From the NCBI RefSeq assembly GCF_001954195.1, contig NZ_MBES01000053.1:23948-87947 (forward strand): 64,000 bases of DNA, written 5' to 3'. The notes under the pieces are model-generated. The model did no database searches. It saw only the letters and a program-made list of their open reading frames with translations, and was not told the DNA's origin. Below, one piece after another: positions 47,821 through 58,000 of the stretch. Each line of letters starts with the position of its first letter. The first letter of the stretch is position 1. Source of the stretch: Mycobacterium sp. IS-1264 (GTDB lineage Bacteria > Actinomycetota > Actinomycetes > Mycobacteriales > Mycobacteriaceae). The translations under genes and the position numbers were made by a program.

Positions 47821-48456
47821 TCACTCGCCCCAGCGGCCGTGTGACGCCATGACCTCTACGAGGGCTGGGTTTCCCGACTGGCGTTCACGCAGCAGCTCGC
47901 CCGGCATCGAATAGGGTGGCGCCGCCTCGGGGCTACGTTGCGCGTGCGCGACGATCGCGTCCACCAGCGTGCGCGCCATGGACAGCCGCGGGTAACGGGC
48001 GTGGATCGCCGCGGCCGTCTGCTCGTCGATCGCCTCGGCATTGCGGCCGAAATCCGCGCCGATGCCGGACTGCGTCAGTGAGCAGAGCGCTCCGCGCCGA
48101 TTGGCGATGCCCATCGAGGTGTGTAGGGCGATGGCCTCCCAGACGCCGTCCACGACCGCGCGCTCGCAGCCCTGCTCGGTCAGGAAAGCCGCCGCGAGGT
48201 CTGCTCCCTCGACCTCGAACCGCTCCTTGCCGGGTGCCGCGGTCCCGACTCCCAGGTCGTGCAGGACGCATCCCAAAAACAAGGCCTCGCTGTCATAGTC
48301 GGCGCCCGATCGCATCCCCTCGCGGGCCGCGAGCAGCTCCCCGAACAGGTAGCTGCGCACGCTGTGGTTGAACACCGACGCCGACTCGGTGGACTGCGCC
48401 AGCCGCATCGCGGCATGCGCGACGGTGGTGTCGATCAGATCCGGAACCTGTTGCAT
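47821..48456 (-). CDS. HD-domain metal-dependent phosphohydrolase-like protein
   Basis: A 211-residue HD protein. Metal residues are FNHSVRSYLFG, the HD pair in VLHDLGVGT, and AIALHTSMG, as in the cyanamide-hydratase/HD group. The chain has no fused sensor or effector. Possible reactions are nucleotide hydrolysis or hydration of small nitriles; neither can be chosen from sequence. ATG 48456 preferred; TTG 48462 possible. Confidence 0.75.
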   Translation of the reverse strand: MQQVPDLIDTTVAHAAMRLAQSTESASVFNHSVRSYLFGELLAAREGMRSGADYDSEALFLGCVLHDLGVGTAAPGKERFEVEGADLAAAFLTEQGCERAVVDGVWEAIALHTSMGIANRRGALCSLTQSGIGADFGRNAEAIDEQTAAAIHARYPRLSMARTLVDAIVAHAQRSPEAAPPYSMPGELLRERQSGNPALVEVMASHGRWGE

Positions 48457-48629
48457 GGGCAATTACGTTAGGCCGGCGCCTGCGACGTGGGGAGTGGCTG
48501 CAACGCCACGCTTCCCACGATTTAGGCCATACACAAGGGTGCAGGGAACGCTTCCGCTCGGGCGGCGATAATGACATTCTCTAGTTCGGAGAAGCCATTT
48601 CCGCACGCGGGTTCCGGAGGAGGTCGACG

Positions 48630-49424
48630 GTGGGCGCTGACATCGACGGGAAGGTCGCCCTGGTAACCGGAAGCAGCCGCGGGCTGGGCAAGGCGATCGC
48701 CGCGCGGCTCGCGGCCGAGGGCGCGACGGTGGCGCTGACCGCTCGCACCATGGATCCCGATCCCAAATACCAAGGGTCGCTGGCCCAAACCCGCGACGAG
48801 ATCGCGGCCGCGGGCGGCCGGGCCATCGCGGTGCAGGCGGACCTGTCCCATTCCGAGGAGCGTGAACGGCTCTTCGCCGAGGTAGTGCAAGCCGTCGGCG
48901 CACCCGACATCCTGGTCAACAACGCCGCGGTGACCTTCCTGCGGCCGCTCGACGGCTTTCCCGAGCGACGGGCCCGGCTGATGATGGAGATGCATGTGCT
49001 CGGCCCATTGCATCTGTGCCAGTTGGCGATTCCCGCGATGCGCGAGCGCGGCCGGGGCTGGATTCTGAACGTGACGTCGGTGGGGGGCGACCTGCCGCCG
49101 GGGCCGCCGTTCTCCGACTTCGACCGCGCCGCGGGCTTCGGGATATACGGCACGGCCAAGGCCGCGCTCAATCGGCTCACCAAAAGCCTTGCCGCCGAAC
49201 TCTACGACGACGGCATCGCCGTCAACGCCGCCGCTCCGTCGAATCCCGTCGCGACCCCCGGGGCCGGCACCCTCGACCTGGCCAAGACCGACACCGAGGG
49301 GATCGAGCTGATCACCGAGACCGCCTTTCGGTTGTGCACGGGCGATCCGAAGACCATGACCGGTCGCATCGCGCACACCCAGCCGTTTCTGGCCGAAGTG
49401 GGCTGGCTGAAATCGGCGGGCTGA
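48630..49424 (+). CDS. short-chain dehydrogenase/reductase
   Basis: A 264-residue SDR. Nucleotide loop TGSSRGLGKAIA, VNNAAV, and active site with Ser of VTSVGG and YGTAK. GTG 48630 follows a strong GGAGGAGG. Its stop touches the start of the phosphotransferase gene (TGA then ATG), so the two are coupled. It probably oxidises a hydroxyacyl or alcohol intermediate for the same pathway. Confidence 0.87.
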   Translation: MGADIDGKVALVTGSSRGLGKAIAARLAAEGATVALTARTMDPDPKYQGSLAQTRDEIAAAGGRAIAVQADLSHSEERERLFAEVVQAVGAPDILVNNAAVTFLRPLDGFPERRARLMMEMHVLGPLHLCQLAIPAMRERGRGWILNVTSVGGDLPPGPPFSDFDRAAGFGIYGTAKAALNRLTKSLAAELYDDGIAVNAAAPSNPVATPGAGTLDLAKTDTEGIELITETAFRLCTGDPKTMTGRIAHTQPFLAEVGWLKSAG

Positions 49425-50375
49425 ATGGCCGCTGAGCTCGACCTCGACGAGCTGCGGCGGCGGCTCGCCGGCGCGGGTGTCACCGGAGTCGAGTCACTGG
49501 CCGGGGGAGCGTCCAGCCTTACGTTTCGGGGCGTGCGCGATGGCCGGGCGGTGGTGATCAAGGTCGCTCCGCCCGGCGTCGAGCCGGTCGCGCACCGCGA
49601 CGTGCTGCGCCAGGCCCGCATCATCAAAGCGCTTGCCGTGACGGGGGTTCCGGTTCCCGAGGTCCTGTGGGAGGACGCCGGAAAACCGCCCCTGTTCGTT
49701 ATGTCTCATGTGGAAGGCGACTGTGTGGAGCCGTTGTTCGACGGTTGCCCATCGACCCCTGACCTCGCCGAGCGTTACCGCAACGCGTGCCGGGTGATGG
49801 CCGCCCTGCACCGCGTGTCGCCGAGCGACTTGGATTTCGGCACTGAACCGGTCATCGATCCGGTCGCGGAAGTCCGGCGCTGGTGCGACACGCTGCGAAC
49901 CGTCGATGCCGCCCTGGTGCCCGGCTGGCAAGGTGTGCGCGACGCATTGTTGGGTTGCGCGCCAACGGGTTTGGCGCCGAGTGTGGTGCACGGTGACTTC
50001 CGGCTGGGCAACCTGCTCGCGGTCGGAGCGCGCGTCAACGCGGTGATCGACTGGGAGATCTGGTCGATCGGCGACCCGCGCGTCGACGCGGGCTGGTTCC
50101 TGATCAACTGTGATCCTGATACCTACCAACGCGTTCCGGATTCGGCGGGTCTGGCACCGCCGGTCGCTGAACTCGCGGAAATTTATCGAGGGGAACTCGG
50201 CTGCCCGGTGCCCGATTTGCCCTGGTTCGTCGCACTAGCGTGCTTCAAGTCAGTGGCGACGTGGTCGCTCATCGTCAAGCACAACCGCCGAAGGCGGTCT
50301 CCGCGAGCCGAATTGGAAGCCATGGCGGCCACGCTGCCGCGGCTGCTGGAGCGCGCGCACTCAATGCTGGACTAG
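49425..50375 (+). CDS. APH-fold phosphotransferase, ACAD10/11 kinase-domain type
   Basis: A 316-residue aminoglycoside-phosphotransferase-fold kinase. The catalytic loop is VVHGDFRLGNLL (near residue 187), the metal Asp is in VIDWE, and GGASSLTFRG is the nucleotide loop. It matches the kinase half of ACAD10/11 proteins more than antibiotic kinases. An ACAD10/11-like dehydrogenase (51530-52825) is close by. Together they could phosphorylate a 4-hydroxyacyl-CoA and remove the phosphate to give an enoyl-CoA, as described for mammalian ACAD10/11. The functional link is inference. Confidence 0.82.
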   Translation: MAAELDLDELRRRLAGAGVTGVESLAGGASSLTFRGVRDGRAVVIKVAPPGVEPVAHRDVLRQARIIKALAVTGVPVPEVLWEDAGKPPLFVMSHVEGDCVEPLFDGCPSTPDLAERYRNACRVMAALHRVSPSDLDFGTEPVIDPVAEVRRWCDTLRTVDAALVPGWQGVRDALLGCAPTGLAPSVVHGDFRLGNLLAVGARVNAVIDWEIWSIGDPRVDAGWFLINCDPDTYQRVPDSAGLAPPVAELAEIYRGELGCPVPDLPWFVALACFKSVATWSLIVKHNRRRRSPRAELEAMAATLPRLLERAHSMLD

Positions 50376-50623
50376 TGGCACCGCACGAACGGGTTTTCAC
50401 AGTACATTCCGACGCCACCCCAGTTCCGTTCCGAATCGCCTTCGTCTTGGGTGGGCGCTCGCAGTGCCGGGACTGCCCCCGATATCAATTGGTTGATGAC
50501 GATGTTGGCTCCCCCGGACCCATCAGTTTGCGGGTCCGCGTTGGCCAGACCGGTGGCGCCGAAGAAGTTCGCGACACACACCCCGCCGGCAAACAATCCG
50601 GCCGTGCACGCGCGAAATTTCAT
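50372..50623 (-). CDS. small secreted protein, 83 aa
   Basis: ATG 50623 with GAGAGGGCGGC upstream. The signal peptide MKFRACTAGLFAGGVCVANF ends near GLANA-DPQ, leaving a ~54-residue secreted peptide with two C-terminal cysteines (YCENPFVRCH). This is a typical mycobacterial small exported protein of unknown function. It overlaps the end of the convergent phosphotransferase by four bases. Confidence 0.65.
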   Translation of the reverse strand: MKFRACTAGLFAGGVCVANFFGATGLANADPQTDGSGGANIVINQLISGAVPALRAPTQDEGDSERNWGGVGMYCENPFVRCH

Positions 50624-50820
50624 GCCGCCCTCTCCGATCGTCTGCCGCGAACTAATGGTGAATAGAGACACCATTTTAACCCCCGGCGAACGAGGCGGAT
50701 ACAAAATTTCCCCCGTTCTTGCGCGGCAAGATCGCAGGTCAATTACGAACGTGCAACAGCTTTGATTGGCTGGCCAGCAAATTTCGCGACTCGCATCTCG
50801 CGCTGCGTACGGTGTCGCGC

Positions 50821-51522
50821 GTGAGGCCGATCGCTGTGGTTATGCACCGCGTTGCGGTTGTCGCCGTCTGCTTCGTCATCTCGGTGGCCACGGCGCCCCC
50901 GGGAACTGCGGATCCTGAAGTTGAGCCCGCCGCCGCCGAGGCGGCCCCGCCGGCCGACGGCCAGGTACCCTCGGCCGATCCGGCAGCCCTGGACACTCCC
51001 GATGGCTGGACGTTGACCCTCGGGGCGAGGGACGAGTCGCAAGTTCCCGTCGCGCCGTTGACGACGGCGGTCTCGTCTCGCGAATACCTCGCCAGCGGGA
51101 CATTCGTTGCTTCGCTGAAAGGACCGGAACCGCCTCGAGGCGTCCTCGAGGTGGGTTACGAGATCGGCTGCGGAATCGACATGAGCACGTCCAACGGCGT
51201 CACGATGGCGGGTAGCGCCGGCGTCAGCCCGGGCCTCGCCTTTACAGGAATATTCACCGGTGTGCCCGGTGTCGTGCCGTTGGTGACCACGCCGATGAAC
51301 GGCGTGCTCAGCGTGGGGCTCAAGCCCGGCGTCATCATCGTGGTTCCGGTGGTCAAGAAACAGTTCAAGGGTTCCGATCCCTGGGTCATGATCAGCAACT
51401 TCCACGTCAAGATCGACGGATGCGTGGGTCAGTCGTTCATCCGCTCCTACGCGACCCTGACTCGAGTGACCGATGAATCCGACGTGGTGCTGTCCTATGT
51501 CGGCGTCACGAAAGCCGTTTGA
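50821..51522 (+). CDS. MspA-family porin-like protein
   Basis: A 233-residue exported protein. The signal peptide (VAVVAVCFVISVATAPPGTA-DPE) is followed by an Ala/Pro-rich linker and an MspA-like core: DGWTLTLGARDES, SREYLASGTFVASLKG, LEVGYEIGCGIDMSTSNGV, then paired strands to LSYVGVTKAV. The first motif matches the start of mature MspA (DGWTLTV type). Slow growers often carry such divergent MspA homologues; pore formation is not assured. GTG 50821 chosen; ATG 50839 is possible. Confidence 0.78.
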   Translation: MRPIAVVMHRVAVVAVCFVISVATAPPGTADPEVEPAAAEAAPPADGQVPSADPAALDTPDGWTLTLGARDESQVPVAPLTTAVSSREYLASGTFVASLKGPEPPRGVLEVGYEIGCGIDMSTSNGVTMAGSAGVSPGLAFTGIFTGVPGVVPLVTTPMNGVLSVGLKPGVIIVVPVVKKQFKGSDPWVMISNFHVKIDGCVGQSFIRSYATLTRVTDESDVVLSYVGVTKAV

Positions 51523-51529
51523 AAGCCGC

Positions 51530-52825
51530 CTAGCCGCGCGCGATCCCGGCCAGCTTGTCTGCGAACTTTGCCTCGGCGGCCGCGCGCAGCCGCAGCAGAT
51601 GCTCGGAGGGGAACAGATCGGGAGCCGGCGCGCGGTCCTTCAGCAATTGGCGGGCCAGCGTCACCTTGTGCACTTCGGTCGGACCGTCGGCAAGGCCGAG
51701 CACGAACGACTCCACCAGGTATTGCACAAACGGCATCTCATGAGTGGTGCCCAACGATCCGTGTAGCTGAAGCGCCCGCGACGACACGTCGTGCAGCACC
51801 TTCTGCATCATCGCCTTGACCGCCGAGATGTCGGCGCGTACCGCCTTGTAGTCGTTGAATTGGTCGATCTTCCAAGCGGTTTGGAGTGTGAGCAGCCGAA
51901 AGGCCTCGATCTCCATCCACGAGTCGGCGACCATCTCCTGGACCAGTTGCTTGTTCGCCAACACCTCACCCTGGGTATAGCGCGACACCGCCCGCTCACA
52001 GATCATGTCGAAGATGCGCCGGACCAGCCCCACCGTGCGCATCGCGTGGTGAATGCGTCCGCCGCCCAACCGGGTTTGTGCGACGACGAAGGCCCCGCCG
52101 CGCGGGCCGAGCATGTGATCGGCCGGCACCCGGACGTTTTCGTAACGCACGTAGCCTTCGCGCCCACCGCCGGGCGGCTGATACCCCAGTCCGACGTCGC
52201 GCATCACGTTGATGCCGGGTGTGTCGCCCGGCACGACGAACATCGAGTAGCGCTGATATGGTGGCGCCTCGGGGTCGGTCATCGCCATCACGATGATGAA
52301 CGACGCCATCGACGCGAACGACGAAAACCACTTCTCTCCGTTGATGATCCAGTGATCACCATCGGGCACCGCGGTGGTGCGGAACACCTTCGGGTCCGCG
52401 CCGCCCTGCGGTTCGGTCATCGAGAAGCACGACACGATGCGGTTGTCCAGCAGCGGCTCGAGGTAGCGCGCTTTGAGCTCGGGAGTGCCGTAGTGCGCAA
52501 GGATCTCACTGTTGCCGGAATCGGGTGCCTGCGACCCGAAGACTATCGGCGCGCATTCCGACCGGCCCAGAATCTCGTTGAGCAGAGCCAGTTTCACCTG
52601 ACCATAGCCGGGACCGCCTAGATGCGGCCCCAGGTGGGTGGCCCACAGGCCGCGCTGCTTGACGATCTGCTGCAGCGGCGGGATCAGCGCCTGACGCACC
52701 GGATCGCCTAGGTCGTGAGACTCCTTGACGATCAAGTCGATCGGCTCGCACTCGCTGCGCACGAAGTCCTCGACCCATTCGAGTTGTTGCGCCCACTGGG
52801 AGTCGGTGGAGAAGTCCCACGCCAT
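51530..52825 (-). CDS. acyl-CoA dehydrogenase, ACAD10/11-like
   Basis: A 431-residue FAD-dependent dehydrogenase. FAD/substrate segments are SMTEPQGGADP, WIINGEKWFSSFA and GGGRIHHAMRTVG; the C-terminal segment LADGPTEVHKVTLARQLL is typical of the ACAD10/11 group. It would make an enoyl-CoA, possibly from the phosphorylated hydroxyacyl-CoA made by the nearby kinase. It is followed upstream on the same strand by enoyl-CoA hydratase (24-base gap), so the pair forms an operon. Confidence 0.9.
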   Translation of the reverse strand: MAWDFSTDSQWAQQLEWVEDFVRSECEPIDLIVKESHDLGDPVRQALIPPLQQIVKQRGLWATHLGPHLGGPGYGQVKLALLNEILGRSECAPIVFGSQAPDSGNSEILAHYGTPELKARYLEPLLDNRIVSCFSMTEPQGGADPKVFRTTAVPDGDHWIINGEKWFSSFASMASFIIVMAMTDPEAPPYQRYSMFVVPGDTPGINVMRDVGLGYQPPGGGREGYVRYENVRVPADHMLGPRGGAFVVAQTRLGGGRIHHAMRTVGLVRRIFDMICERAVSRYTQGEVLANKQLVQEMVADSWMEIEAFRLLTLQTAWKIDQFNDYKAVRADISAVKAMMQKVLHDVSSRALQLHGSLGTTHEMPFVQYLVESFVLGLADGPTEVHKVTLARQLLKDRAPAPDLFPSEHLLRLRAAAEAKFADKLAGIARG

Positions 52826-52849
52826 GTGTCGTCCTCTCTGCGTTGCGGC

Positions 52850-53626
52850 TCAGCGAGACCACTTTTCGCGGCGCTCCGCCGCCTCGTCGGTGGCATGTGC
52901 GATCACCTGGTTGCGGTTTTCCAGCTCGAGCGCCGACGAGAGACCGGCCGCGTCGGTGTTGACTTGCAGCGCGCGCTTTGTCAGTTGCACACCGAGCGGG
53001 GCAAGATCCGCGATCAGCGATGCCAGCTCCAGCGCGCGGTCGGCCAACCGATCCGGCTCGACGACTTCGCTGACCAGAGCGCGCCGATCGGCCTCGGCGG
53101 CCGAAACGGTGCGGCCGGTGAGCATCCAATCGGCCGCGACGCTGGTCCCGACGATGCGGGGCAGGTGATAGCTCGTGCCCATCTCTGCCCCCGACAACCC
53201 GAGCAGGATGGCCCCGTTGCCGAATGATGCGGCGGCCGAACAGATCCGGATGTCGCAGGCGAGACACAACGCGAATCCCGCACCGACACAGGGGCCGTTG
53301 ACCGCGGCGATGACGGGCTGCGGCAATTGGCGGATAGCTTCGGCCAATCCGGCCATGTCCTCCTGGAACCGCAAACGGTCCGCCGCCGGCGCGCCGGCCT
53401 CCGGCACGTTGGGCCCGAAGTCACGCATGTCGATGCCGGCGCAGAAGCCGCGACCGGCACCGGTCAAAACCACGGCGCGCACCGCGTTGTCGACTGCGAC
53501 ATCGGCCAGCGCCCGACGCAACTCGGTCTGCATGACCTCGTTGATCGCGTTGAGGCGCTCGGGTCGGTTCAGACGCACAACGGCGACGCCGTCGCGCGGA
53601 CGTTCGAGTTGCAGCGTGTCGGACAG
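52850..53626 (-). CDS. enoyl-CoA hydratase/isomerase, apparent CTG start
   Basis: A 258-residue crotonase-fold protein: GRGFCAGIDMRDFG (oxyanion loop) and VNGPCVGAGFALCLACDIR, FGLSGAEMG-like GLSGAEMGTSYHLP. No ATG, GTG or TTG lies in frame before residue 17, yet the typical N-terminus SDTLQLERPRDGVAVVRLNR is encoded. CTG at 53626, 7 bases after AAGGGG, is the best start. The alternative GTG at 53578 would remove the first beta-strand. Adds water to the enoyl-CoA product of the downstream dehydrogenase. Confidence 0.85.
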   Translation of the reverse strand: MSDTLQLERPRDGVAVVRLNRPERLNAINEVMQTELRRALADVAVDNAVRAVVLTGAGRGFCAGIDMRDFGPNVPEAGAPAADRLRFQEDMAGLAEAIRQLPQPVIAAVNGPCVGAGFALCLACDIRICSAAASFGNGAILLGLSGAEMGTSYHLPRIVGTSVAADWMLTGRTVSAAEADRRALVSEVVEPDRLADRALELASLIADLAPLGVQLTKRALQVNTDAAGLSSALELENRNQVIAHATDEAAERREKWSR

Positions 53627-53738
53627 CGGAGATCCCCTTCGATCACCACCGATCGTAATGTGTCTCTCGGCTGAGGAGAATATTCCTCTCCTAGACGGCG
53701 AAGCTATTCTCCGGTGGGGGTCGCGTCCGCAAGCGCGG

Positions 53739-53981
53739 CTATGTCTGCGGGTGGCCGGCCCGCGCGGCGGCCCGCCGGGCGGCCTCGGTGTGCTCGGCGG
53801 CGGTCACCACCACCGCGTCGGATCCGGGGTACACCGTCGCCTCGTGGCCCGTCACCAGCCATCGCACCACGTACGGCGGCGAGCCGTCTTCAGCGCGCAC
53901 CCCGATGATCTCCGCATGCTGATCATGCCGTTCCGTTGTCGTGCCCTTGACAACGAGGAAGTCGCCGACCCTGGCCTTCAT
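53739..53981 (-). CDS. DUF1918 protein
   Basis: An 80-residue protein with the DUF1918 SH3-like core: MKARVGDFLVVKG, HAEIIGVRAEDGSPPYVVRW and GHEATVYPGSDAVV. Function unknown. ATG 53981 has GAAGGGAG upstream. The C-terminal Ala/Arg-rich helix (EAARRAAARAG) is usual for the family. Stands alone between the hydratase and an SDR. Confidence 0.85.
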   Translation of the reverse strand: MKARVGDFLVVKGTTTERHDQHAEIIGVRAEDGSPPYVVRWLVTGHEATVYPGSDAVVVTAAEHTEAARRAAARAGHPQT

Positions 53982-54099
53982 CGCCCGCTCCCTTCTCTCG
54001 GGGTGTGAGACGTGCCGACCCTTCCAATGGTGCGCGCTTTGTTCACCCAACGGAAGACGCAGCGGGCGCAATCCGAAAATGACTGCGGCAGGGGCGGGT

Positions 54100-54930
54100 T
54101 CAGGCGTCGAAGTTCGTGCCCGCCGTGACGGGCTCCCATTTCGCGATCTCGTCCGCGCGCGCGTCGGCGACATAGCGATACAGGCCCAAGGCGTCGGGCC
54201 CCAGCAGCAGGAACCCCGGGGGCTCGTCCGACTCGACCGCAGCGATGATCGCCGAGGCGGCCTTGGCGGGGTCGCCGGCCTGGTTGCCGTCCATCGTGTC
54301 GTTTTCCTTGCGGCGCTGCCCCGCGGTGCCGGCGTAGTCGTCGATGACGGTGGCCGACTGCACGAGCGAGCGTCCCGCGAAGTCGGTTCGGAATGCCCCG
54401 GGCTCAACGACGGTCACCGAAATGCCCAGGGGTGCGAGTTCGCCCCGAAGCGAGCCGCTCATGCCCTCGATGGCGGCCTTGGCGGCCGAGTAGTAGCCGG
54501 ATCCCACCGGATTCACGGTGGCGCCGATGGAGGAAATGTTTACGATCGCGCCGCTGCGGCGGGCCCGCATGCCGGGTAACACGGCCTTGATCATCGCGGC
54601 GGTGCCGAAGAAGTGCGTCTCGAACAGGGCGCGGACTTCGGCGTCGTCGCCTTCCTCGACCGCGGCGCGATAGCCGTAGCCCGCGTTGTTGACCAGAACG
54701 TCGACGCCACCGAACCTCTCGTCGGCCTGCGCAACGGCGGAGGCGATCTGATCGGGCTTGGTGACGTCGAGCGCGACCGGGAGCACGCGCTGCGTCGCGG
54801 GGTCTTCCAGGTCGGCGACCTTCGCGACGTCGCGGGCGGTGACGACGGCGTTGTGGCCGGCGGCGATGACGGCTTCGGCGAGCGCGCGGCCGAGTCCCGT
54901 CGAGCAGCCGGTGATGAGCCAGGTGGACAT
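54100..54930 (-). CDS. short-chain dehydrogenase/reductase
   Basis: A 276-residue SDR: WLITGCSTGLGRALAEA, VDVLVNNAGYGYRAAVEE, ISSIGATVN and YYSAAKAAIEG. The C-terminal extension of about 50 residues fits the group of oxidoreductases annotated in actinobacteria without known substrates. Divergent from the cyclase/AAA gene across ~125 bases. Confidence 0.88.
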   Translation of the reverse strand: MSTWLITGCSTGLGRALAEAVIAAGHNAVVTARDVAKVADLEDPATQRVLPVALDVTKPDQIASAVAQADERFGGVDVLVNNAGYGYRAAVEEGDDAEVRALFETHFFGTAAMIKAVLPGMRARRSGAIVNISSIGATVNPVGSGYYSAAKAAIEGMSGSLRGELAPLGISVTVVEPGAFRTDFAGRSLVQSATVIDDYAGTAGQRRKENDTMDGNQAGDPAKAASAIIAAVESDEPPGFLLLGPDALGLYRYVADARADEIAKWEPVTAGTNFDA

Positions 54931-55057
54931 GAGAACGCCTCCGTATCAGTCGAGGCACAACGCACACCGGCAGGGCCTGGACGCCATATGCTTGGTCTCG
55001 ATTTGTCGGGAAGATGCTAACTATGCCGCACGGGTTTCCCAAGCAGCGGCGGCCCTG

Positions 55058-58000
55058 ATGACGTGCGGGTCGTGCGGCACGGAGTTGCGCCCGAACGCGA
55101 AATTCTGTGATCAGTGCGGCAAGCCCACGACGGCGGTTGGCGAGGTCGCCGAGTACAAACAAGTGACGGTGCTGTTCGCCGATGTCGTGCACTCGATGGA
55201 CATCGCCGCGGCGGTGGACACCGAGCGATTGCGCGACATCATGTCCGAGTTGTTGCGGCGGTCAACCGATGTGGTGCGCCGGCACGGCGGCATCGTTGAC
55301 AAATTCACCGGCGATGGGGTGATGGCACTGTTCGGCGCGCCCGTCGCACTGGAGGACCATGCCGTCCGTGCGTGCCTGGCCGCCTTGGACATTCAGCGGG
55401 AGGCCGACAAGCTTGCCGAGGAAGTCAAACGGCGAGATGCGCTCGCGCTGAGCCTGCGGGTCGGCCTGAATTCGGGGCGTGTCATCGCCGGCGCCGTCGG
55501 CACGGCGCCATGGAGTTACACCGCCGTCGGCGAACAGGTGGGGATGGCGCAACGGATGGAGTCGGTGGCACCGCCCGGGGGAGTGATGCTCAGCCAGTCC
55601 ACCGCCAGGCTGGTCGACCATTGCGCGACCCTGGGTGAGCCCGAATTGGTACGGATCAAAGGACGCGAAAACCCCGTCGCCGCGCGGCAACTCCTTGCGA
55701 TCGGCCCCCGGCGGACCGACCGCGTCGAGGCGGCCCTGGTGGGCCGGCGCCGGGAACTGGCGGCACTGGATGGCGTTGTTCAGCAAGCGATTCAGGGACG
55801 CGGCGGTGTGGTGAGGCTGGTGGGGGCGGCCGGCATAGGCAAGAGTCGTCTGGCCCACGAGGTCGCGGCCAGCGCGGCTTCGCGAGATGTAGAAGTGTTC
55901 TCGGTGGCCGCCGAATTGCACGACGGCGAAAAGCCGTTCACGGTGGTGACGCGGCTGCTGCGGTCGGTCATCGGCATTCGTGATCAGGACCCACAATCCG
56001 CGCGAGAGACGATGCGGGCACGGACCTTTGACGTCGACGAGCAGGACCTATTGCTGCTCGACGAGCTGTTCGGAATCGGCGATCCGCTCGTGGCCGCGCC
56101 GGCACTGGATCCCGATGCACGGCGGCGACGGCTGACGGCGCTCATCGCGCGCGTGGTGCGCCAGCGCGCGCAACCTACCCTGTACATCGTCGAGCGTGCG
56201 GGCTGGAGCGACGCGGTCAGCCAGTCGATGCTGGCGGACCTTGCGACCGTGATCCCCCAAACCTGTTCAGTGCTGCTCATCACCCACCGCCCCGAGTACG
56301 GCGGTGCACTGACAAGGATCGCGGGCGCACCCTCGATTGTCCTTGATCCCCTGGATGATTCCGATTCTGCGGCATTGGTCGCCGAGCTGCTCGGCATGGA
56401 CCCGTCGGTGGCGGACGTGGCGGCGATGATCATCGCGCGAGCGTGCGGCAACCCGTTCTTCGCCGAGGAGATCGTGCGTGACCTCCGCGACCGTGGCGTG
56501 CTGGTGGGGCAGCCCGGAGCCTACGCGTGCACCACCGCGGTTACCGACATCAACGTTCCCGCCACCGTGCAGGCCGCGATCGCGGCGCGCATCGACCGCT
56601 TGCCCGCGCCGGCGAAGCGAGCGCTTGGTGCCGCGGCGGTGATCGGGGACCGCTTCAGCGCCGATCTCTTGACGAGGCTGAGCATCGAGCCCGCGCTCGA
56701 GCCGCTGCTCGACGCGGACTTCATCGATCAAATGACCACGCGCCGCACACATCTCGCGCTGCTGGGACTCGACCAATCTCAGGAGTACGCCTTCCGCCAG
56801 CGCCTGATTCGTGTGGTGGCTTATGAATCAATGCTCAGGTCGACCCGTGTCGAGCTGCATCGGCGGCTGGCCGCGGTCATCCAAGCGGGCGGGCCGGGCG
56901 TCGAAGTAAATGCGGAGCGGGTGGCCGAACATCTGGAAGCCGCGGGCGACCTGCGCGAGGCCTATCCCTGGCACATGCGCGCCGGCGCGATGGCTACCAA
57001 GCGCGATATCGGTGCCGCCCGGCTCAGCTGGCAACGCGCCCGTCAGGTCGCCGACCGGTTGCCATCGGACGAGGTCGGGGTGATGCGAATGCGCATCGCG
57101 CCCCGCGCCAGCCTCTGCGCCACCGCCTGGATGGCCGGAGGGCCTGTCGCCGGAGCCGGTTTCGACGAGTTGGCCGAACTGTGTGCCGAAGCCGGGGACA
57201 AGGTGTCGCTCGCCGTCGGCTTGGGCGGGCAGGTCATGGCGCGGACGTTTCACAACGAAATCAGGGAGGCGTCGCGGCTGGCGACCGAGTACATCGGTCT
57301 GCTCGAATCGATCGGCGACCCGACGATGATGATCGGCGCGTGCCATCCGGCGGTGGTCGCGAAATGTGAAGCCGGCGAGATGGCTGAGGCACTGCGGCTC
57401 TGCCAGCGGGTGATCGAGCTGGCGGCCGGTGATGCCGCCCGCGGCAACGTTTTAGTCGGATCTCCGCTGGCGATGGCCAAGGCGATGAGCGGTTTCATCA
57501 AGTGCTGTATGGGGATGGCCGGTTGGCGGCAGGATGCCGATGAGGCGATGGCCCTCGCCCGCGGATCCGATGCGATCACCGAGGTGACGGTGACGATGTA
57601 CAAATACGTCCCGGTGATGTTCGGCGCGATCACGCTGGACGGCGACGCCCTTCGCGATACCGCCGCGGCCCTGCACAACGCCGAGCGTTCCGGCAATGAC
57701 TTCTCCGTGGGCTTCGCTCGGTTCACCCGCGGCCTGGCGCTCATCCATCACGAAAACGCTGACAGCGCACGCGGATTCGACATGCTCGCCGACGTCCGCG
57801 AATCGAGCGCCCAAGAACGGCTCAGCATGACGATACTGCCACCGGTCGACGCCTACCTCGCCCGCGCGAAGGCCGACGCCGGCGATCTCGATGGGGCGAT
57901 CGAGCTGTCCCGCGGTGCGGTCGACGGCATGTACACGACCGGGGGGACGCTCCACCTGGGCATGGCCGTCGAGGTGCTGTCCGAACTCCTGCTGCGCCGC

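Noticed and set aside
49425..50375. Aminoglycoside or macrolide resistance kinase
   Set aside because: It has the APH fold, but the neighbours (ACAD10/11-like dehydrogenase, hydratase, coupled SDR) favour a lipid-catabolic role.
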